Source: Pseudomonadales bacterium
Lineage (GTDB): Bacteria > Pseudomonadota > Gammaproteobacteria > Pseudomonadales > Azotimanducaceae
DNA length: 64,000 bases
NCBI GenBank assembly: GCA_029251375.1
Contig: JAQXDL010000049.1
Span: 372,001-436,000 of the forward strand
Direction: 5' to 3'
Program-made: the position numbers and the translations under genes
Shown here: piece after piece, positions 41,207 through 51,629 of the stretch
Position numbering within the stretch: the stretch's first letter is position 1
Layout: every line of letters starts with the position of its first letter
The notes under the pieces: model-generated
The model's input: the letters and a program-made list of their open reading frames with translations, nothing else
The model's database searches: none
Told to the model about the DNA's origin: nothing

Positions 41207-42943
41207 TTAACTTGTCTTTGTCGGAGTCATCTCTTGTTTGACAAGGTCTGCAATATGCTGAGCAATGTTTTCTAAGGGTAAGTCACTGGCTTCATTGCCT
41301 CGACGTTTGACATATTCAACAACGCCGGATTTCAATCCACGCTCACCGATAACCAAACGATGTGGAATACCAATGAGCTCCGCATCTGCGAATTTCGCAC
41401 CCGGACGGTGTCCATCTCGATCATCGATGAGTACTTCAATACCTAAATTCAACAAGTTCGCGTAAATTTCCTCAGAGACGGCCGCGACTTGTTCTGATTT
41501 GTGGCCGTTTATTGGAATAATGATGACCTGAAAAGGTGCGATGATTGTGGGCCAAATCATGCCGTTTTCATCATGGTTTTGTTCGATAATAGCTGCAACA
41601 AGTCTGGAAACACCCATGCCGTAACATCCCATACTCATAACACATGCTTTGCCGTTTTCATCAAGAACGCTGGCATTCATTGCTTTAGAGTATTTTTCGC
41701 CAAGCTGAAAAATATGACCGACTTCAATGCCGCGTTTGAACATTAATGTGCCTTGCCCTTCAGGACTGGGATCGCCTTCCACAACATCCCTCAGGTCGTA
41801 GGTCTGATCGGCAGAGCAATCTCTGCCCCAGTTAACATTGGTTAGGTGATAGTCGTCTTCATTGGCCCCGCAAACAAAATTTGTCATGGCCGCCGCAGAT
41901 CGATCTGCGTAGATAGGAATAGACAGCTTCACGGGTCCTATTGAACCGGGCTCGCAGCCGATGGCGGCCGTAATGGCTTCATTGCTTGCCATTTGTAATG
42001 GGCTTGCAATGCCCGTTAGCTTTTCCGCTTTGAGAGGGTTTAGCTGATGGTCGCCGCGCAGCACTAAGGCCACTAGGGGCTGTTCATCGCCTTCAACAAT
42101 GAGTGTTTTCACCGTGTTTTTGCTATCAACTTTTAAAAACTCGGATATTGCCTCGATCGTGCGCATACCCTTGGTCTCTACTCGCGCTTGGTCGAGCATT
42201 TCATCGGTCGACATAGCAGGTGCCATGGCTTCGGCCATTTCAATATTGGCGGCATAGTTGCCTTCGGTACTAAAAGCTATTTTATCTTCACCCGAATCGG
42301 CTAGCACATGGAACTCCTGAGAGGCACTGCCGCCAATGCTGCCGGTATCAGCTAAGACCGGCCGAAAGTCGAGATCCATTCGACTTAAGATACGGCTGTA
42401 TGCGTCGTGCATATCTTGATAGGTTGCCTCGAGACTTCTTTGGTCAATGTGAAATGAATAGGCATCTTTCATCAGAAATTCACGGCCTCGAAGTAGGCCA
42501 AAACGTGGTCGCGTTTCGTCTCTGAATTTTGTTTGGATTTGATAAAAGCTGACAGGTAGTTGCTTGTGGCTGCGAAGTTCGTTTCTTGCAAGATCAGTGA
42601 TGACCTCTTCGTGCGTAGGACCGAAACAGAAGTCTCTATCGTGTCTGTCTTTGAACTTGAGTAACAGACCATCGTCGTACTCATCCCATCTGCCTGACTC
42701 TTGCCATAGCTCTGCAGGTTGTACGACGGTCATTAAGACTTCTTGCGCGCCGGTTCGATTCATTTCCTCGCGTACAATCTGTTCAACTTTTTGTAATACC
42801 CGTAATCCCATGGGTAGCCAATTGTAGATACCAGAGGCGAGTCTGCGGATGAACCCACCCCTTAACAATAACTGATGGCTGGCGACTTCAGCATCAGAGG
42901 GAGTTTCTTTCAATGTGGCGACTGTATAGCGTGATGCTCTCAT
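41207..42943 (-). CDS. proS: Prolyl-tRNA synthetase
   Basis: ProS charges tRNA-Pro. The 578-residue bacterial-type enzyme has class II motifs: [42 protein letters not shown] (motif 1 region), [54 protein letters not shown] (motif 2), and [25 protein letters not shown] (motif 3). The editing insertion domain lies between motifs 2 and 3, and an anticodon-binding domain ends the protein. It converges on tlpA with only 10 bp between. Confidence 0.96.
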   Translation of the reverse strand: MRASRYTVATLKETPSDAEVASHQLLLRGGFIRRLASGIYNWLPMGLRVLQKVEQIVREEMNRTGAQEVLMTVVQPAELWQESGRWDEYDDGLLLKFKDRHDRDFCFGPTHEEVITDLARNELRSHKQLPVSFYQIQTKFRDETRPRFGLLRGREFLMKDAYSFHIDQRSLEATYQDMHDAYSRILSRMDLDFRPVLADTGSIGGSASQEFHVLADSGEDKIAFSTEGNYAANIEMAEAMAPAMSTDEMLDQARVETKGMRTIEAISEFLKVDSKNTVKTLIVEGDEQPLVALVLRGDHQLNPLKAEKLTGIASPLQMASNEAITAAIGCEPGSIGPVKLSIPIYADRSAAAMTNFVCGANEDDYHLTNVNWGRDCSADQTYDLRDVVEGDPSPEGQGTLMFKRGIEVGHIFQLGEKYSKAMNASVLDENGKACVMSMGCYGMGVSRLVAAIIEQNHDENGMIWPTIIAPFQVIIIPINGHKSEQVAAVSEEIYANLLNLGIEVLIDDRDGHRPGAKFADAELIGIPHRLVIGERGLKSGVVEYVKRRGNEASDLPLENIAQHIADLVKQEMTPTKTS

Positions 42944-43110
42944 ATTTCTTCTTTAAAATAGTGTGGGGTTGATGTTAAACGTTGATCGATTGTACAGGCT
43001 TTAGTGGTTGGATATTAACACTGTTGCGTAGCTGTTTTGCCGCCACGTTTTCGTAATTGGGTGCTTTTCTACATGCTGGTTATATGTCGTTGAAACTAAT
43101 TTCCAGACAA

Positions 43111-43138
43111 AAAAAAGGCCGCTAATGCGGCCTTTTTT
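43111..43138 (-). terminator. Bidirectional terminator between HU and proS
   Basis: GGCCGC and GCGGCC flank a TAAT loop; a run of A precedes the stem and six T follow it. It can therefore terminate on either strand, and it lies just after the HU gene stop, read on the minus strand. Confidence 0.88.
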
Positions 43139-43153
43139 AACAAAAGAAGTGGT

Positions 43154-43534
43154 TTAAACCAATTCTTTTAGACCTTTTAATGGCAACACTTTAACTTTGG
43201 TGCTTGCTGGCTTAGCAGCGATGTCCATGGTCTCGCCCGGGCGGAAAGGATTAGGAACATTCTTTCGAGCTTTAGCAGCAGGCTTCTTAACAGTCTTAAT
43301 TTTTAGAAGACCAGGTAAAGTAAATTCACCTGCGCCGCCTTTCTTGATATGACGTTCAATCAGGTTAGTTAACTCGTCGAGAACAGCAACAACTTGCTTC
43401 TTGCTTAGCTCCGTATTAGTTGCAACTTCGCTTAAAATTGCACTCTTAGTGTACTTGTTTTTAATCGCTGGGAGCTTCTTAGTAGGAGCAGCTTTCTTAG
43501 CGGCGGTTTTTTTTGCAGCCTTTTTTGCAGCCAT
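43154..43534 (-). CDS. HU-like DNA-binding protein with Lys/Ala-rich N-terminus
   Basis: The 126-residue protein has an HU/IHF fold from about residue 27: YTKSAILSEVATNTELSKKQVVAVLDELTNLIERHIKKGGAGEFTLPGLLKIKTVKKPAAKARKNVPNPFRPGETMDIAAKPASTKVKVLPL. It binds and bends DNA as a dimer. An extension of about 25 residues (AAKKAAKKTAAKKAAPTKK) resembles histone H1-like tails seen in some HU proteins. AAGGA precedes the ATG. A good promoter lies about 110 bp upstream on the same strand. Confidence 0.87.
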   Translation of the reverse strand: MAAKKAAKKTAAKKAAPTKKLPAIKNKYTKSAILSEVATNTELSKKQVVAVLDELTNLIERHIKKGGAGEFTLPGLLKIKTVKKPAAKARKNVPNPFRPGETMDIAAKPASTKVKVLPLKGLKELV

Positions 43535-43642
43535 TGGTAATCCTTTTTATAAATCAAAAGTTAAAGTGGACGATTTTGATAAAAATATGTGTCTTAAAAC
43601 GCCTAGTTTCAAGCGTTTTTGCGCATATCTCTAGTGGTGCTC

Positions 43643-43671
43643 TTTATACTTTATTGGTTTAGTGCTCGCAA
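43643..43671 (-). promoter_or_regulatory. Promoter of the HU gene
   Basis: On the minus strand TTGCGA (43671-43666) and TATAAA (43648-43643) are 17 bases apart. The implied start near 43636 gives a leader of about 100 nt before the HU ATG. Confidence 0.5.
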
Positions 43672-43848
43672 GGGCGTAGCCGTTTTTTTCTAAACTAATT
43701 TAATTAGCGGATCATCTTAGTCGGTAAATTTGTGCGTACAAATTTGAAAATGAATGTTTGAGTTAATTGTCACTTCGGATAAAAAATTTGTGTCTCAAAG
43801 CGCTAGCGCGATCAATCAGTTCAATTTTTGCGTTTTTTCAGACTTATA

Positions 43849-43876
43849 TCGCCATTCAAATCGATTAAGGTATAAT
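43849..43876 (+). promoter_or_regulatory. Promoter of the fmdB-aspS-yebC unit
   Basis: A perfect TATAAT (43871-43876) lies 59 bp before the fmdB ATG. The best -35 candidate is TCGCCA (43849-43854) with a 16-base spacer. A GC-rich palindromic stretch follows the -10 box. Confidence 0.5.
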
Positions 43877-43934
43877 GCGGCGCCGCATTTCTGCGGGAGT
43901 TTGCTATGGTTAACCGGGTGAGGAATCCACTGTT

Positions 43935-44255
43935 ATGCCAATCTATGAATACCAATGTGGTGCATGTGACCACAGAATGGAAAAAATCCGAAAATTTTCG
44001 GACGAGCCTTTGACTGAATGTCCGAGCTGTCACAAGTCTGAGCTGAAGAAGTTAGTGTCCGCGGCAGCTTTCAGATTAAAAGGTGACGGGTGGTACGAGA
44101 CTGACTTCAAAACAGGCTCAAAGAAAAACGTATTGCATGGGGCTAATTCGGACTCTAATTCGTCTTCAAGCGATTCAAAATCCGATTCGAGCTCGAAAGG
44201 CGATAGTTCGAAAAAGACTGAAACTAAGAGCGCTTCGAAGCCGAGCGAATCTTAA
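43935..44255 (+). CDS. FmdB-family zinc-ribbon protein
   Basis: The 106-residue protein begins with the FmdB-type zinc ribbon MPIYEYQCGACDHRMEKIRKFSD..LTECPSCHKSELKKLVSAAAFRLKGDGWYETDFK, with two CxxC pairs. The C-terminal 40 residues are a Ser/Lys/Asp low-complexity tail. The name comes from a formamidase regulatory locus, but the role in most bacteria is unknown. The conserved position just before aspS supports the assignment. It is probably the first gene of the aspS transcript. Confidence 0.85.
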   Translation: MPIYEYQCGACDHRMEKIRKFSDEPLTECPSCHKSELKKLVSAAAFRLKGDGWYETDFKTGSKKNVLHGANSDSNSSSSDSKSDSSSKGDSSKKTETKSASKPSES

Positions 44256-44418
44256 GTTAAAAATAACGGTAGCTTTACACAATGCGGAAAGCCGATTTTG
44301 GCGATAGGCTTTAGAAAAATTACCGAACTTGAACGAAAAGCGAACAACAACAGTTAGAAAAAAGGGCGCGCTGGCGTTCATCATTAAATCTCTGAAATAG
44401 AGAAAAGGGGTATAAGCA

Positions 44419-46191
44419 ATGCGCAGCCACTACTGTGGTCAATTAAGGGAAACAGATATTGATTCCGAAGTCTCTCTTTGCGGTTGGGTTCATCGTCGTC
44501 GTGATCATGGCGGCGTAATATTTTTAGATGTTCGTGATCATGCGGGCATAGTTCAGGTTGTCTTTGATCCAGATACTGTCGAAGCATTTGCGCTTGCGGA
44601 TCAGGTTCGTAATGAGTTCGTGCTAAATATTAAGGGTAGGGTCCGCGCCCGTGATGCAGCGGTTGTAAATTCGAAAATGGCGACCGGCCAAATTGAAGTG
44701 CTTGGTAAAGAATTAGAAATACTCAATGCTTCCGAGACGCCGCCATTCCAGTTGGATGAGCATTCTGAGGCTGGTGAAGATGTGCGCCTTCGTTATCGTT
44801 ATATCGATTTGCGCAGGCCCGAAATGCAAGATCGGCTTCGGCTGCGCTCAAAGGCATCACACTTTGTTCGACGTTATCTCGAAGAGCGCGATTTTGTTGA
44901 CATCGAAACTCCGATTCTGACTAAAGCTACACCTGAGGGTGCGCGAGATTATCTCGTGCCGAGTCGAACCCACCCAGGTGAGTTTTTTGCGTTGCCTCAA
45001 TCGCCTCAGCTCTTTAAACAATTGTTGATGGTGTCGGGATTTGATAAGTACTATCAGATTGCGCGTTGTTTTCGTGATGAAGATCTAAGAGCGGACCGTC
45101 AGCCTGAGTTTACGCAGATCGATATCGAAACAACGTTTATGAGTGAGCAAGAAATCATGGCGTTAAGTGAAGACATGATTAGAAAGATGTTCAACGAACT
45201 CATCGATGTTGAGTTAGGTGAGTTTCCAACGATGACCTATGCCGATGCAATGCAGTCCTATGGCAGTGACCGACCTGACCTGCGTTTTGATTTGCCGCTG
45301 ATTGATGTTGCTGATTTGATGCAAGATGTTGAGTTTAAGGTGTTTAGTGCGCCGGCTAATGATGAAGGCTCGCGCGTTGCTGCGCTTCGTTTAGAGCAAG
45401 GAGACAGGCTGACTCGAAAAATGATTGATGGCTACACTAAGTTTGTGGGTGTTTACGGTGCTAGAGGATTGGCATACATCAAAGTGAATGATATCGAGGC
45501 GGGGATCGAGGGATTACAATCACCTATCTTGAAGTTTTTACCCGATGACGTTGTGCTCGCTATTCTTAAGCGTGTTGGCGCTCAGAACAAAGACATTATT
45601 TTCTTTGGCGCGGATAAGACGAATATTGTAAATGACTCGTTGGGAGCACTGCGGTCGAAATTAGCCGAAGATCTCGATCTTTACGACAAGCAATGGGCGC
45701 CGGTTTGGATTGTTGATTTTCCTATGTTCGAAGGTGACGGAAAGGGTAACTGGAGTGCTGTGCACCATCCATTTACGCATCCGACGGGCAGTATTGATGA
45801 CATGTTAGCTAACCCGGGTGCCACGCTGTCTCGCGCCTATGACATGGTAGTTAACGGTCATGAGTTAGGCGGCGGTTCAATTCGTGTCAATAAAACTGAG
45901 TTACAGCAAAAAATATTCGAAGTGTTGAATCTGTCTGAGAATGAAATTCAAATGAAGTTTGGTTTCCTATTGGACGCGCTTAAGTACGGTGCACCACCTC
46001 ATGGTGGTTTAGCGTTTGGTCTTGATCGTATTGTTATGTTGTTAACTGGTACGCAGGCGATTCGGGACGTTATTGCGTTTCCGAAAACCCAGACGGCTGC
46101 TTGTTTACTTACTAGCGCACCGAGTGAAATTGATGCTAATCAGCTTAAAGACTTAAGCATCGCTGTGAATAAGCCGACTAAACAAAACTAG
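44419..46191 (+). CDS. aspS: Aspartyl-tRNA synthetase
   Basis: AspRS charges tRNA-Asp. The 590-residue bacterial-type enzyme has an N-terminal OB-fold ([31 protein letters not shown]). The class II motifs are [68 protein letters not shown], and [16 protein letters not shown]. The bacterial GAD insertion lies between motifs 2 and 3. AGGGG precedes the ATG by eight bases. Whether it is discriminating or non-discriminating cannot be told from what I see. yebC follows 16 bp later. Confidence 0.97.
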   Translation: MRSHYCGQLRETDIDSEVSLCGWVHRRRDHGGVIFLDVRDHAGIVQVVFDPDTVEAFALADQVRNEFVLNIKGRVRARDAAVVNSKMATGQIEVLGKELEILNASETPPFQLDEHSEAGEDVRLRYRYIDLRRPEMQDRLRLRSKASHFVRRYLEERDFVDIETPILTKATPEGARDYLVPSRTHPGEFFALPQSPQLFKQLLMVSGFDKYYQIARCFRDEDLRADRQPEFTQIDIETTFMSEQEIMALSEDMIRKMFNELIDVELGEFPTMTYADAMQSYGSDRPDLRFDLPLIDVADLMQDVEFKVFSAPANDEGSRVAALRLEQGDRLTRKMIDGYTKFVGVYGARGLAYIKVNDIEAGIEGLQSPILKFLPDDVVLAILKRVGAQNKDIIFFGADKTNIVNDSLGALRSKLAEDLDLYDKQWAPVWIVDFPMFEGDGKGNWSAVHHPFTHPTGSIDDMLANPGATLSRAYDMVVNGHELGGGSIRVNKTELQQKIFEVLNLSENEIQMKFGFLLDALKYGAPPHGGLAFGLDRIVMLLTGTQAIRDVIAFPKTQTAACLLTSAPSEIDANQLKDLSIAVNKPTKQN

Positions 46192-46207
46192 ACTGTGGAG
46201 ATGAGCC

Positions 46208-46948
46208 ATGGCAGGCCATAGTAAATGGAGCAATATCAAGCATCGCAAAGCCGGTCAGGATGCGAAGCGTGCGAAGGTATTCACCAAGATCATTCGAGAG
46301 CTGCAAATTGCTGCGCGAGATGGCGGCGGTAGCGTCGAAGACAATCCGAGTCTTCGCACGTTAGTCGACAAAGCCAAAGCCGCACAGATGCCGAAAGACA
46401 CAATGGAGCGCGCGATTGCTCGCGGTGCCGGCGGTGAAGATGGCAACGATTTAACGAGCTTGTCCTATGAAGGTTATGGTCCCGGCGGTGTTGCTTTCTT
46501 GGTTGAGACTGTCACGGACAATAAAAATAGAATTGTTGCTGAAGTACGTCATGCATTCGATCGTTCTGGCGGGAATTTAGGCACGACCGGCTCGGTCGCT
46601 TATCTTTTCGACAAAAAAGGCCAAATGCTGTTCTCGCCAGAACACGATGAAGACGTCATCCTTGAAGCTGCTCTAGAGGCAGGTGCTGATGACGTTGTGA
46701 CGGAAGAGGATGGTTCGATTGAAGTTTTCACAACGCCTGAAGAGTTTATGAACGTGAAAGAGGCGCTAATCGCTGCAGGTCACGAACCGGAAAATTCTGA
46801 AGTCGGCATGGTTCCTCAAACTTACAGTCCTTTAGATACGGATATGAGTGAGAAGGTGATGCGGTTGATTGATCATCTGGAGGATCTCGATGATGTGCAG
46901 AACGTGTACACAAATGCTGAATTCCCAGAAGATTTCGTTCAGGAATAA
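46208..46948 (+). CDS. yebC: YebC/PmpR-family protein
   Basis: The 246-residue protein starts [32 protein letters not shown], the invariant YebC opening, and contains [22 protein letters not shown] and [22 protein letters not shown]. Members have been described as transcriptional regulators and, more recently, as ribosome-associated factors that help translate stall-prone sequences. Placement between aspS and ruvC is the standard gammaproteobacterial order. Confidence 0.95.
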   Translation: MAGHSKWSNIKHRKAGQDAKRAKVFTKIIRELQIAARDGGGSVEDNPSLRTLVDKAKAAQMPKDTMERAIARGAGGEDGNDLTSLSYEGYGPGGVAFLVETVTDNKNRIVAEVRHAFDRSGGNLGTTGSVAYLFDKKGQMLFSPEHDEDVILEAALEAGADDVVTEEDGSIEVFTTPEEFMNVKEALIAAGHEPENSEVGMVPQTYSPLDTDMSEKVMRLIDHLEDLDDVQNVYTNAEFPEDFVQE

Positions 46949-47038
46949 ATTGCGATTTTGCCTATGGTAGACTTTTTTCGATGGCGCGATCATGGCGGTT
47001 TCCGAATCTGGCTTACCAATAGGTGCAAAATTACGTTC

Positions 47039-47094
47039 ATAGTAGGCAGTTCATAGTGGACCGTTCGTTGGAGGCGTTTAATAGTAGGCAGTTC
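47039..47094 (+). repeat. Short direct repeat before ruvC
   Basis: ATAGTAGGCAGTTC occurs at 47039-47052 and again at 47081-47094, 42 bases apart, within the 268 bp between yebC and ruvC. No LexA-type CTG-N10-CAG box was found in the same interval. Confidence 0.85.
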
Positions 47095-47216
47095 CTGAGG
47101 GATTAGTCTCAAGAGCTGCAACTCAAACGAGATATAGCTGACGCGCTTAGCTTTCTAGAGGTAGGATGCTAAAGCTATAAAAATAGAGTTACATAAGTAA
47201 AGCAGCGGGGGGAAGC

Positions 47217-47750
47217 ATGGCGATCATATTAGGCATAGACCCGGGCTCTCGAATAACCGGCTACGGTGTCATTGAGACAAAAGGGTCAGTGCAAACCTAT
47301 GTCGATAGTGGCTGTATTAGAACGCAAGATAAAGAAACGCTGGCGGAAAAACTCTTCGAAATCCATAGCGGCGTGGTTGAATTAATTAGCAGATACAAGC
47401 CGGTTGAGTTTGCTATTGAAAAGATTTTCATGGCGCGAAGTGCTGAGTCAGCGTTGAAGTTGGGACACGCTCGTGGCGTTGCGTTGTTAGCGGCGGCGAG
47501 TAGTGAGCTACCCATCTACGAGTATGAGGCTCGCAAAGTGAAGCAAGCTGTTGTCGGAAAAGGTTCAGCGAGTAAAGATCAAGTTCAGCATATGGTTCAA
47601 ACGTTACTCAAAATACCGGGTAAGCCTCAATCTGACGCAGCAGATGCGTTGGCAATCGCCATATGCCACATCAACACTCAACAAAATCTTGTGCGAATGA
47701 CTGGTGCTAATCAGTTCCGTCGCGGTCGATTGGTGAATAACGACTTATGA
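47217..47750 (+). CDS. ruvC: Holliday junction endonuclease RuvC
   Basis: RuvC cuts Holliday junctions symmetrically. The 177-residue RNase H-fold enzyme shows [17 protein letters not shown] (first catalytic Asp near residue 7), [25 protein letters not shown] (catalytic Glu) and [14 protein letters not shown] (two final catalytic Asp). The gene overlaps ruvA by four bases, so RuvC and RuvA are translated together. Confidence 0.97.
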   Translation: MAIILGIDPGSRITGYGVIETKGSVQTYVDSGCIRTQDKETLAEKLFEIHSGVVELISRYKPVEFAIEKIFMARSAESALKLGHARGVALLAAASSELPIYEYEARKVKQAVVGKGSASKDQVQHMVQTLLKIPGKPQSDAADALAIAICHINTQQNLVRMTGANQFRRGRLVNNDL

Positions 47751-48328
47751 TCGGAAGAATTCGCGGTACGATTATTGAAAAGACGCCCAACATGGTGTTG
47801 ATTGACGTGGCTGGGGTTGGTTATGAGCTGGAGATACCTCTTTCCACTTTCTACGAACTAGGTCTGCTTGATGAAAATGTTATTCTGCACACGCAGATGG
47901 TCGTTCGCGAAGATGCTCAATTGCTATACGGGTTCAAGACCCTGGAGGAGCGGGAAATGTTCCGCTCGTTGGTGAAAGTCAATGGCGTTGGACCTAAGTT
48001 GGCGATCACAATATTATCCGGTGTCAGCGCGAGTGACTTTGTGCGTTGTGTTTTGGATGGCGATGTTAAATCTTTGGTTGCGCTGCCCGGTGTTGGTAAG
48101 AAAACGGCAGAAAGACTGATCGTCGAAATGAAGGACCGAATGCCAAAAGCAGAGTCATTGACGCTAGGTTCATTGACGCCTCTTCAAGGTCATTTAGCCG
48201 ATGCCGAGTCTGCTCTGATTCAATTAGGTTTCAAGCCTCAGGATGCCAGCCGCGCGCTTGCAGCTGTCGACACACCTGATAAATCTGTAGAGGATCTTAT
48301 TAGGGATGCGCTTAAACAATTGTCATAA
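47747..48328 (+). CDS. ruvA: Holliday junction branch-migration protein RuvA
   Basis: RuvA binds the four-way junction and recruits RuvB. The 193-residue protein begins [35 protein letters not shown] (domain I), followed by the two helix-hairpin-helix motifs [21 protein letters not shown] and [22 protein letters not shown]. The C-terminal domain, [23 protein letters not shown], contacts RuvB. It overlaps ruvC by four bases (ATGA). Confidence 0.96.
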   Translation: MIGRIRGTIIEKTPNMVLIDVAGVGYELEIPLSTFYELGLLDENVILHTQMVVREDAQLLYGFKTLEEREMFRSLVKVNGVGPKLAITILSGVSASDFVRCVLDGDVKSLVALPGVGKKTAERLIVEMKDRMPKAESLTLGSLTPLQGHLADAESALIQLGFKPQDASRALAAVDTPDKSVEDLIRDALKQLS

Positions 48329-48464
48329 CGGCGCATGTTAAAGCCCTCCTTTATTCCTTGTGAATATTTGGCGAATGTCTGCTGCGAATTCCAAGTGGTT
48401 TTATGTCAAACTGCATCTCAACTTTGATCTATTTGCTACCGTCCACTTAAAACAAGCCAACAAG

Positions 48465-49484
48465 ATGATTGAATCCGACAGTCTCGTGACGCCAGAACCA
48501 AAACCCCAAGAATCCACTCAGGATTGGGCTATTCGGCCGAAATCTTTTGCTGAATACGGCGGACAACCTCAGGTGAGTGAACAGATGAATATTTTCATCG
48601 ACGCAGCACGCAATCGCAACGAATCGCTTGATCATACGCTCATCTTTGGTCCGCCCGGTCTGGGTAAGACAACGCTAGCGAATATCATTGCTTATGAAAT
48701 GAATGTACAAATTCGTTCAACCTCTGGCCCCGTCATTGAAAAAAAAGGTGATCTCGTTGCAGCACTGACAAGTCTTGAAGAAGGTGATGTGCTGTTTATT
48801 GATGAGATTCATCGTTTGTCGCCGGCCGTTGAGGAAGTGCTTTACCCAGCAATGGAAGATCATCAAGTTGATATTATTATTGGCGAGGGGCCTGCTGCTC
48901 GTTCCATTAAGCTTGATTTACCTCGGTTTACATTGGTGGGCGCGACGACGCGCAGCGGCCTGTTGACTTCACCACTGCGAGATCGATTCGGCATTGTGCA
49001 ACGACTCGAGTTTTATTCCGTCGATGACTTATCAAAAATTGTAAAACGTTCAGCCGAGCTTCTTGGTGTTGCAACGGATAGTGATGGTGCCAGGGAAATT
49101 GCCAAGCGGGCGCGGGGAACACCAAGAATTGCTAACCGTTTGCTGCGACGTGTTAGAGATTATGCTGAAGTTAAAGGGCAGGGAATTATTGATCAAGACA
49201 TTGCTGATAAAGCATTGAATCTGTTGAAGGTTGATGTGCATGGTTTTGAACAAATGGATCGTCGCTTACTATTGGCGTTAATTGAAAAGTTTGATGGTGG
49301 ACCCGTGGGTGTTGACAGCTTAGCGGCAGCGATTAGCGAAGAGAAAGATACCATTGAAGATGTTTATGAACCCTTTCTTATTCAACAAGGCTTTATGATG
49401 CGAACGCCGCGTGGTCGAGTTGCGACCCGACATGCGTATCAATATTTTGGTCTTAAACAATTACAAGATGAGTCTGGCGATTGA
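48465..49484 (+). CDS. ruvB: Holliday junction helicase RuvB
   Basis: RuvB is the hexameric AAA+ motor for branch migration. The 339-residue protein starts [13 protein letters not shown] and shows [18 protein letters not shown] (Walker A), [13 protein letters not shown] (Walker B), [28 protein letters not shown] and [21 protein letters not shown] (sensor 2). The C-terminal winged helix ends [21 protein letters not shown]. The start at 48465 agrees with the known N-terminus of the family; an open stretch back to 48360 has no homology. The ribosome site is weak. Confidence 0.95.
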   Translation: MIESDSLVTPEPKPQESTQDWAIRPKSFAEYGGQPQVSEQMNIFIDAARNRNESLDHTLIFGPPGLGKTTLANIIAYEMNVQIRSTSGPVIEKKGDLVAALTSLEEGDVLFIDEIHRLSPAVEEVLYPAMEDHQVDIIIGEGPAARSIKLDLPRFTLVGATTRSGLLTSPLRDRFGIVQRLEFYSVDDLSKIVKRSAELLGVATDSDGAREIAKRARGTPRIANRLLRRVRDYAEVKGQGIIDQDIADKALNLLKVDVHGFEQMDRRLLLALIEKFDGGPVGVDSLAAAISEEKDTIEDVYEPFLIQQGFMMRTPRGRVATRHAYQYFGLKQLQDESGD

Positions 49485-49578
49485 TCCGAATAACCCATTC
49501 CGATAGCTCATTCCTAAAACCAAGTCCCATAACGAAGCCATGAATCACCGGCGACCATGACATGAGAGAGTATCTAAA

Positions 49579-50253
49579 TTGACTGAACAGCTTTCTATAA
49601 TTGATCTAATGCTTAATGCGACCGTGACGGTACAAATCGTCATGGGGATACTGATGTTGGCATCAATGGCATCCTGGGTGATGATTTTTCAGCGGGGTTT
49701 TTCTCTGTCTCACATTAAGCGTGACTCGGCCGCGTTTGAAGATGAGTTTTGGTCAGGCAAAGATCTGCGCAAAATTTACCTTGAGCTGGAAGAGCATGAG
49801 GGTGAGCTAATCGGTATGGAGCACATCTTTCATCAAGGTTTCAAAGAATTTACGCGGTTGAGACAGCAGAAAGATACTGACGCCGATCGCATCATGCAGA
49901 ATGTTCAAAGATCCATGCGCGTCGCTATGTCTCGGGAAGAGGAGCGTTTGGAAATGCATCTTGCATTTCTTGCGACGGTAGGTTCAACCAGTCCCTACAT
50001 AGGCCTGTTCGGTACTGTCTGGGGCATCATGAATTCATTTCGAAGCCTTGCCACCGTGCAACAGGCAAGTTTATCAATCGTTGCACCTGGTATTTCAGAG
50101 GCACTTATTGCAACTGCAATGGGGTTGTTTGCAGCGATCCCAGCAGTCATCGCTTATAACCGGTTCTCGGCACAGGTAGAGATAATTATGAATCGTTTTG
50201 AAGCATTCACGGACGAGTTTAGCGGTATTCTCTCCCGTGCTATTCACGATTAA
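49579..50253 (+). CDS. tolQ: Tol-Pal system proton channel subunit TolQ
   Basis: TolQ with TolR forms the proton-driven inner-membrane motor of Tol-Pal. The 224-residue protein has three spans: about residues 14-36 (VTVQIVMGILMLASMASWVMIF), about 134-155 with SPYIGLFGTVWGIMNSF just after it starts, and about 168-190 (APGISEALIATAMGLFAAIPAVIAYN). It begins with TTG preceded by GAGAG. Only 94 bp separate it from ruvB; the acyl-CoA thioesterase gene ybgC that usually lies here is missing. Confidence 0.94.
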   Translation: MTEQLSIIDLMLNATVTVQIVMGILMLASMASWVMIFQRGFSLSHIKRDSAAFEDEFWSGKDLRKIYLELEEHEGELIGMEHIFHQGFKEFTRLRQQKDTDADRIMQNVQRSMRVAMSREEERLEMHLAFLATVGSTSPYIGLFGTVWGIMNSFRSLATVQQASLSIVAPGISEALIATAMGLFAAIPAVIAYNRFSAQVEIIMNRFEAFTDEFSGILSRAIHD

Positions 50254-50267
50254 GCAGGTCAGACTCG

Positions 50268-50687
50268 ATGGCTAAAGTAAGCAGACGAAGACCGATGGCA
50301 GAAATCAATGTTGTACCTTACATTGATGTGATGCTGGTATTGCTCGTGATATTCATGGTTGCTGCACCTATGTTGACCCAAGGTATTGTTGTTGATCTTC
50401 CCGAGGCAAGCTCCGGGCCACTGGATATTGATGAGAACGAAGCGACACTCGTTGTTTCGATAAAGGCCGACGGTAGTTATTACATTAACGTTGGCGAAGA
50501 CGAGCAAGCCGTGCCTCTGATTAAAATCGAAGCGCAAGCTAAAAAGATCATTGCCGCTAATCGAAAAATTAAGGTTTTGGTTGAAGGTGATCGCAATCTT
50601 GATTACGGCACAGTGATTAACCTGATGAATATTCTGCAGACTGCAGGAGCTGCATCTGTTGGTTTGATCACTGAGCCGCCACAATAA
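50268..50687 (+). CDS. tolR: Tol-Pal system protein TolR
   Basis: The 139-residue ExbD/TolR-type protein has one N-terminal span (INVVPYIDVMLVLLVIFMVAAPML, with the proton-carrying Asp near residue 23) and a periplasmic domain with DGSYYINVGEDEQAVPL and IKVLVEGDRNLDYGTVINLMNILQTAGAASVGLIT. It starts 14 bp after tolQ and is translated from the same mRNA. Confidence 0.95.
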   Translation: MAKVSRRRPMAEINVVPYIDVMLVLLVIFMVAAPMLTQGIVVDLPEASSGPLDIDENEATLVVSIKADGSYYINVGEDEQAVPLIKIEAQAKKIIAANRKIKVLVEGDRNLDYGTVINLMNILQTAGAASVGLITEPPQ

Positions 50688-50754
50688 ATAAACTAACAAA
50701 TCAACAAATTAATCAGCCCATAAATGACTCAAAACGCTGCAAGCATATTGTCAC

Positions 50755-51525
50755 ATGAAAGCATTTAGCACCTATAGTTTGCCTATTTTTCTTGCCCTGG
50801 TTGTTCATGCCGGTATCGCCGTGTTGGTTATAATGAATTTTGAATCAAAGCAGCTGCCAGCGACGATTGATGTTGAGCCTTATTATATTGAAGCTTCGGT
50901 CGTTTCTAAGAACCCTCATACGGTTAAAAAACAGCAGCAAGAACAGCAACGCAAAGCTAAGGCGTCCCGGGATAAGGCGCGTCGATTGGCGAAAAAAGAA
51001 AAGGATCGTCAGGACAAGATCAATGCAGACAAGCTAAATGCGGCAAAGATTGAGTCTGAAACATTGGTCGAAAAAGAACTGATAAAAGACACCAACGTCG
51101 CACAAAGTTTTCCTGATAATACAAATACACAAGTTGAGGAACTTCGAGAGCAAGAACGAATCAAAATGGAAGAATCGCTTTCTTTGGCAATAATGGATGA
51201 GCAGGTTGGTATTCGAGCGGTTACCGATGATGAGAAGGCTATGGCTTTCGTCTCACAGATACAACGCGAGATAATACAAAATTGGTCGAGACCACCGAGT
51301 GCGAGAAACGGCATGCAGGCTCTTTTGCGTGTTTATCTCGTTCCTACGGGTGAAGTGGTTAACGTTGTCGTAGAGCAGAGCAGTGGTAATGATGCTTTCG
51401 ATCGTTCTGCTTTGTTGGCTGTTAGAAAGGCAGAGCGGTTTGTTGTGCCGGCTCAATCACGACAATTTGAAAGAAATTTTCGAGAATTTGAAGTGTTATT
51501 TAGACCGGAAGATTTACGTCTCTAA
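50755..51525 (+). CDS. tolA: Tol-Pal system protein TolA, short form
   Basis: TolA bridges the inner-membrane motor to TolB and Pal. The 256-residue protein has a short N-terminal span (FSTYSLPIFLALVVHAGIAVLVIMNF). A Lys/Gln/Ala/Glu-rich helical region of about 100 residues follows (TVKKQQQEQQRKAKASRDKARRLAKKEKDRQDK). The C-terminal domain contains AFVSQIQREIIQNWSRPPSARNGMQALLRVYLVPTGEVVNVVVEQSSGNDAFDRSALLAVRKAERF. The helical middle is much shorter than in E. coli TolA. It follows tolR by 67 bp. Confidence 0.93.
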   Translation: MKAFSTYSLPIFLALVVHAGIAVLVIMNFESKQLPATIDVEPYYIEASVVSKNPHTVKKQQQEQQRKAKASRDKARRLAKKEKDRQDKINADKLNAAKIESETLVEKELIKDTNVAQSFPDNTNTQVEELREQERIKMEESLSLAIMDEQVGIRAVTDDEKAMAFVSQIQREIIQNWSRPPSARNGMQALLRVYLVPTGEVVNVVVEQSSGNDAFDRSALLAVRKAERFVVPAQSRQFERNFREFEVLFRPEDLRL

Positions 51526-51629
51526 CACTGTTTTTGACATATTTGCAGGGCGACGTTGTTGTTTGGGTCAATGCCGTTGTAGATGCCGGGTGTGCTGCTA
51601 GTATGCGCGACTAATTTGGAAGTTTTAGG

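Larger units (their letters stand above)
43535..43934. other. Divergent promoter region of HU and fmdB
   Basis: These 400 bp hold no supported gene and contain the two divergent promoters described separately. The middle part, from about 43680 to 43830, is AT-rich and shows nothing further that I can name. Confidence 0.6.

Noticed and set aside
46949-47216. LexA box before ruvC
   Set aside because: No CTG-N10-CAG pattern was found; only a 14-bp direct repeat is present.
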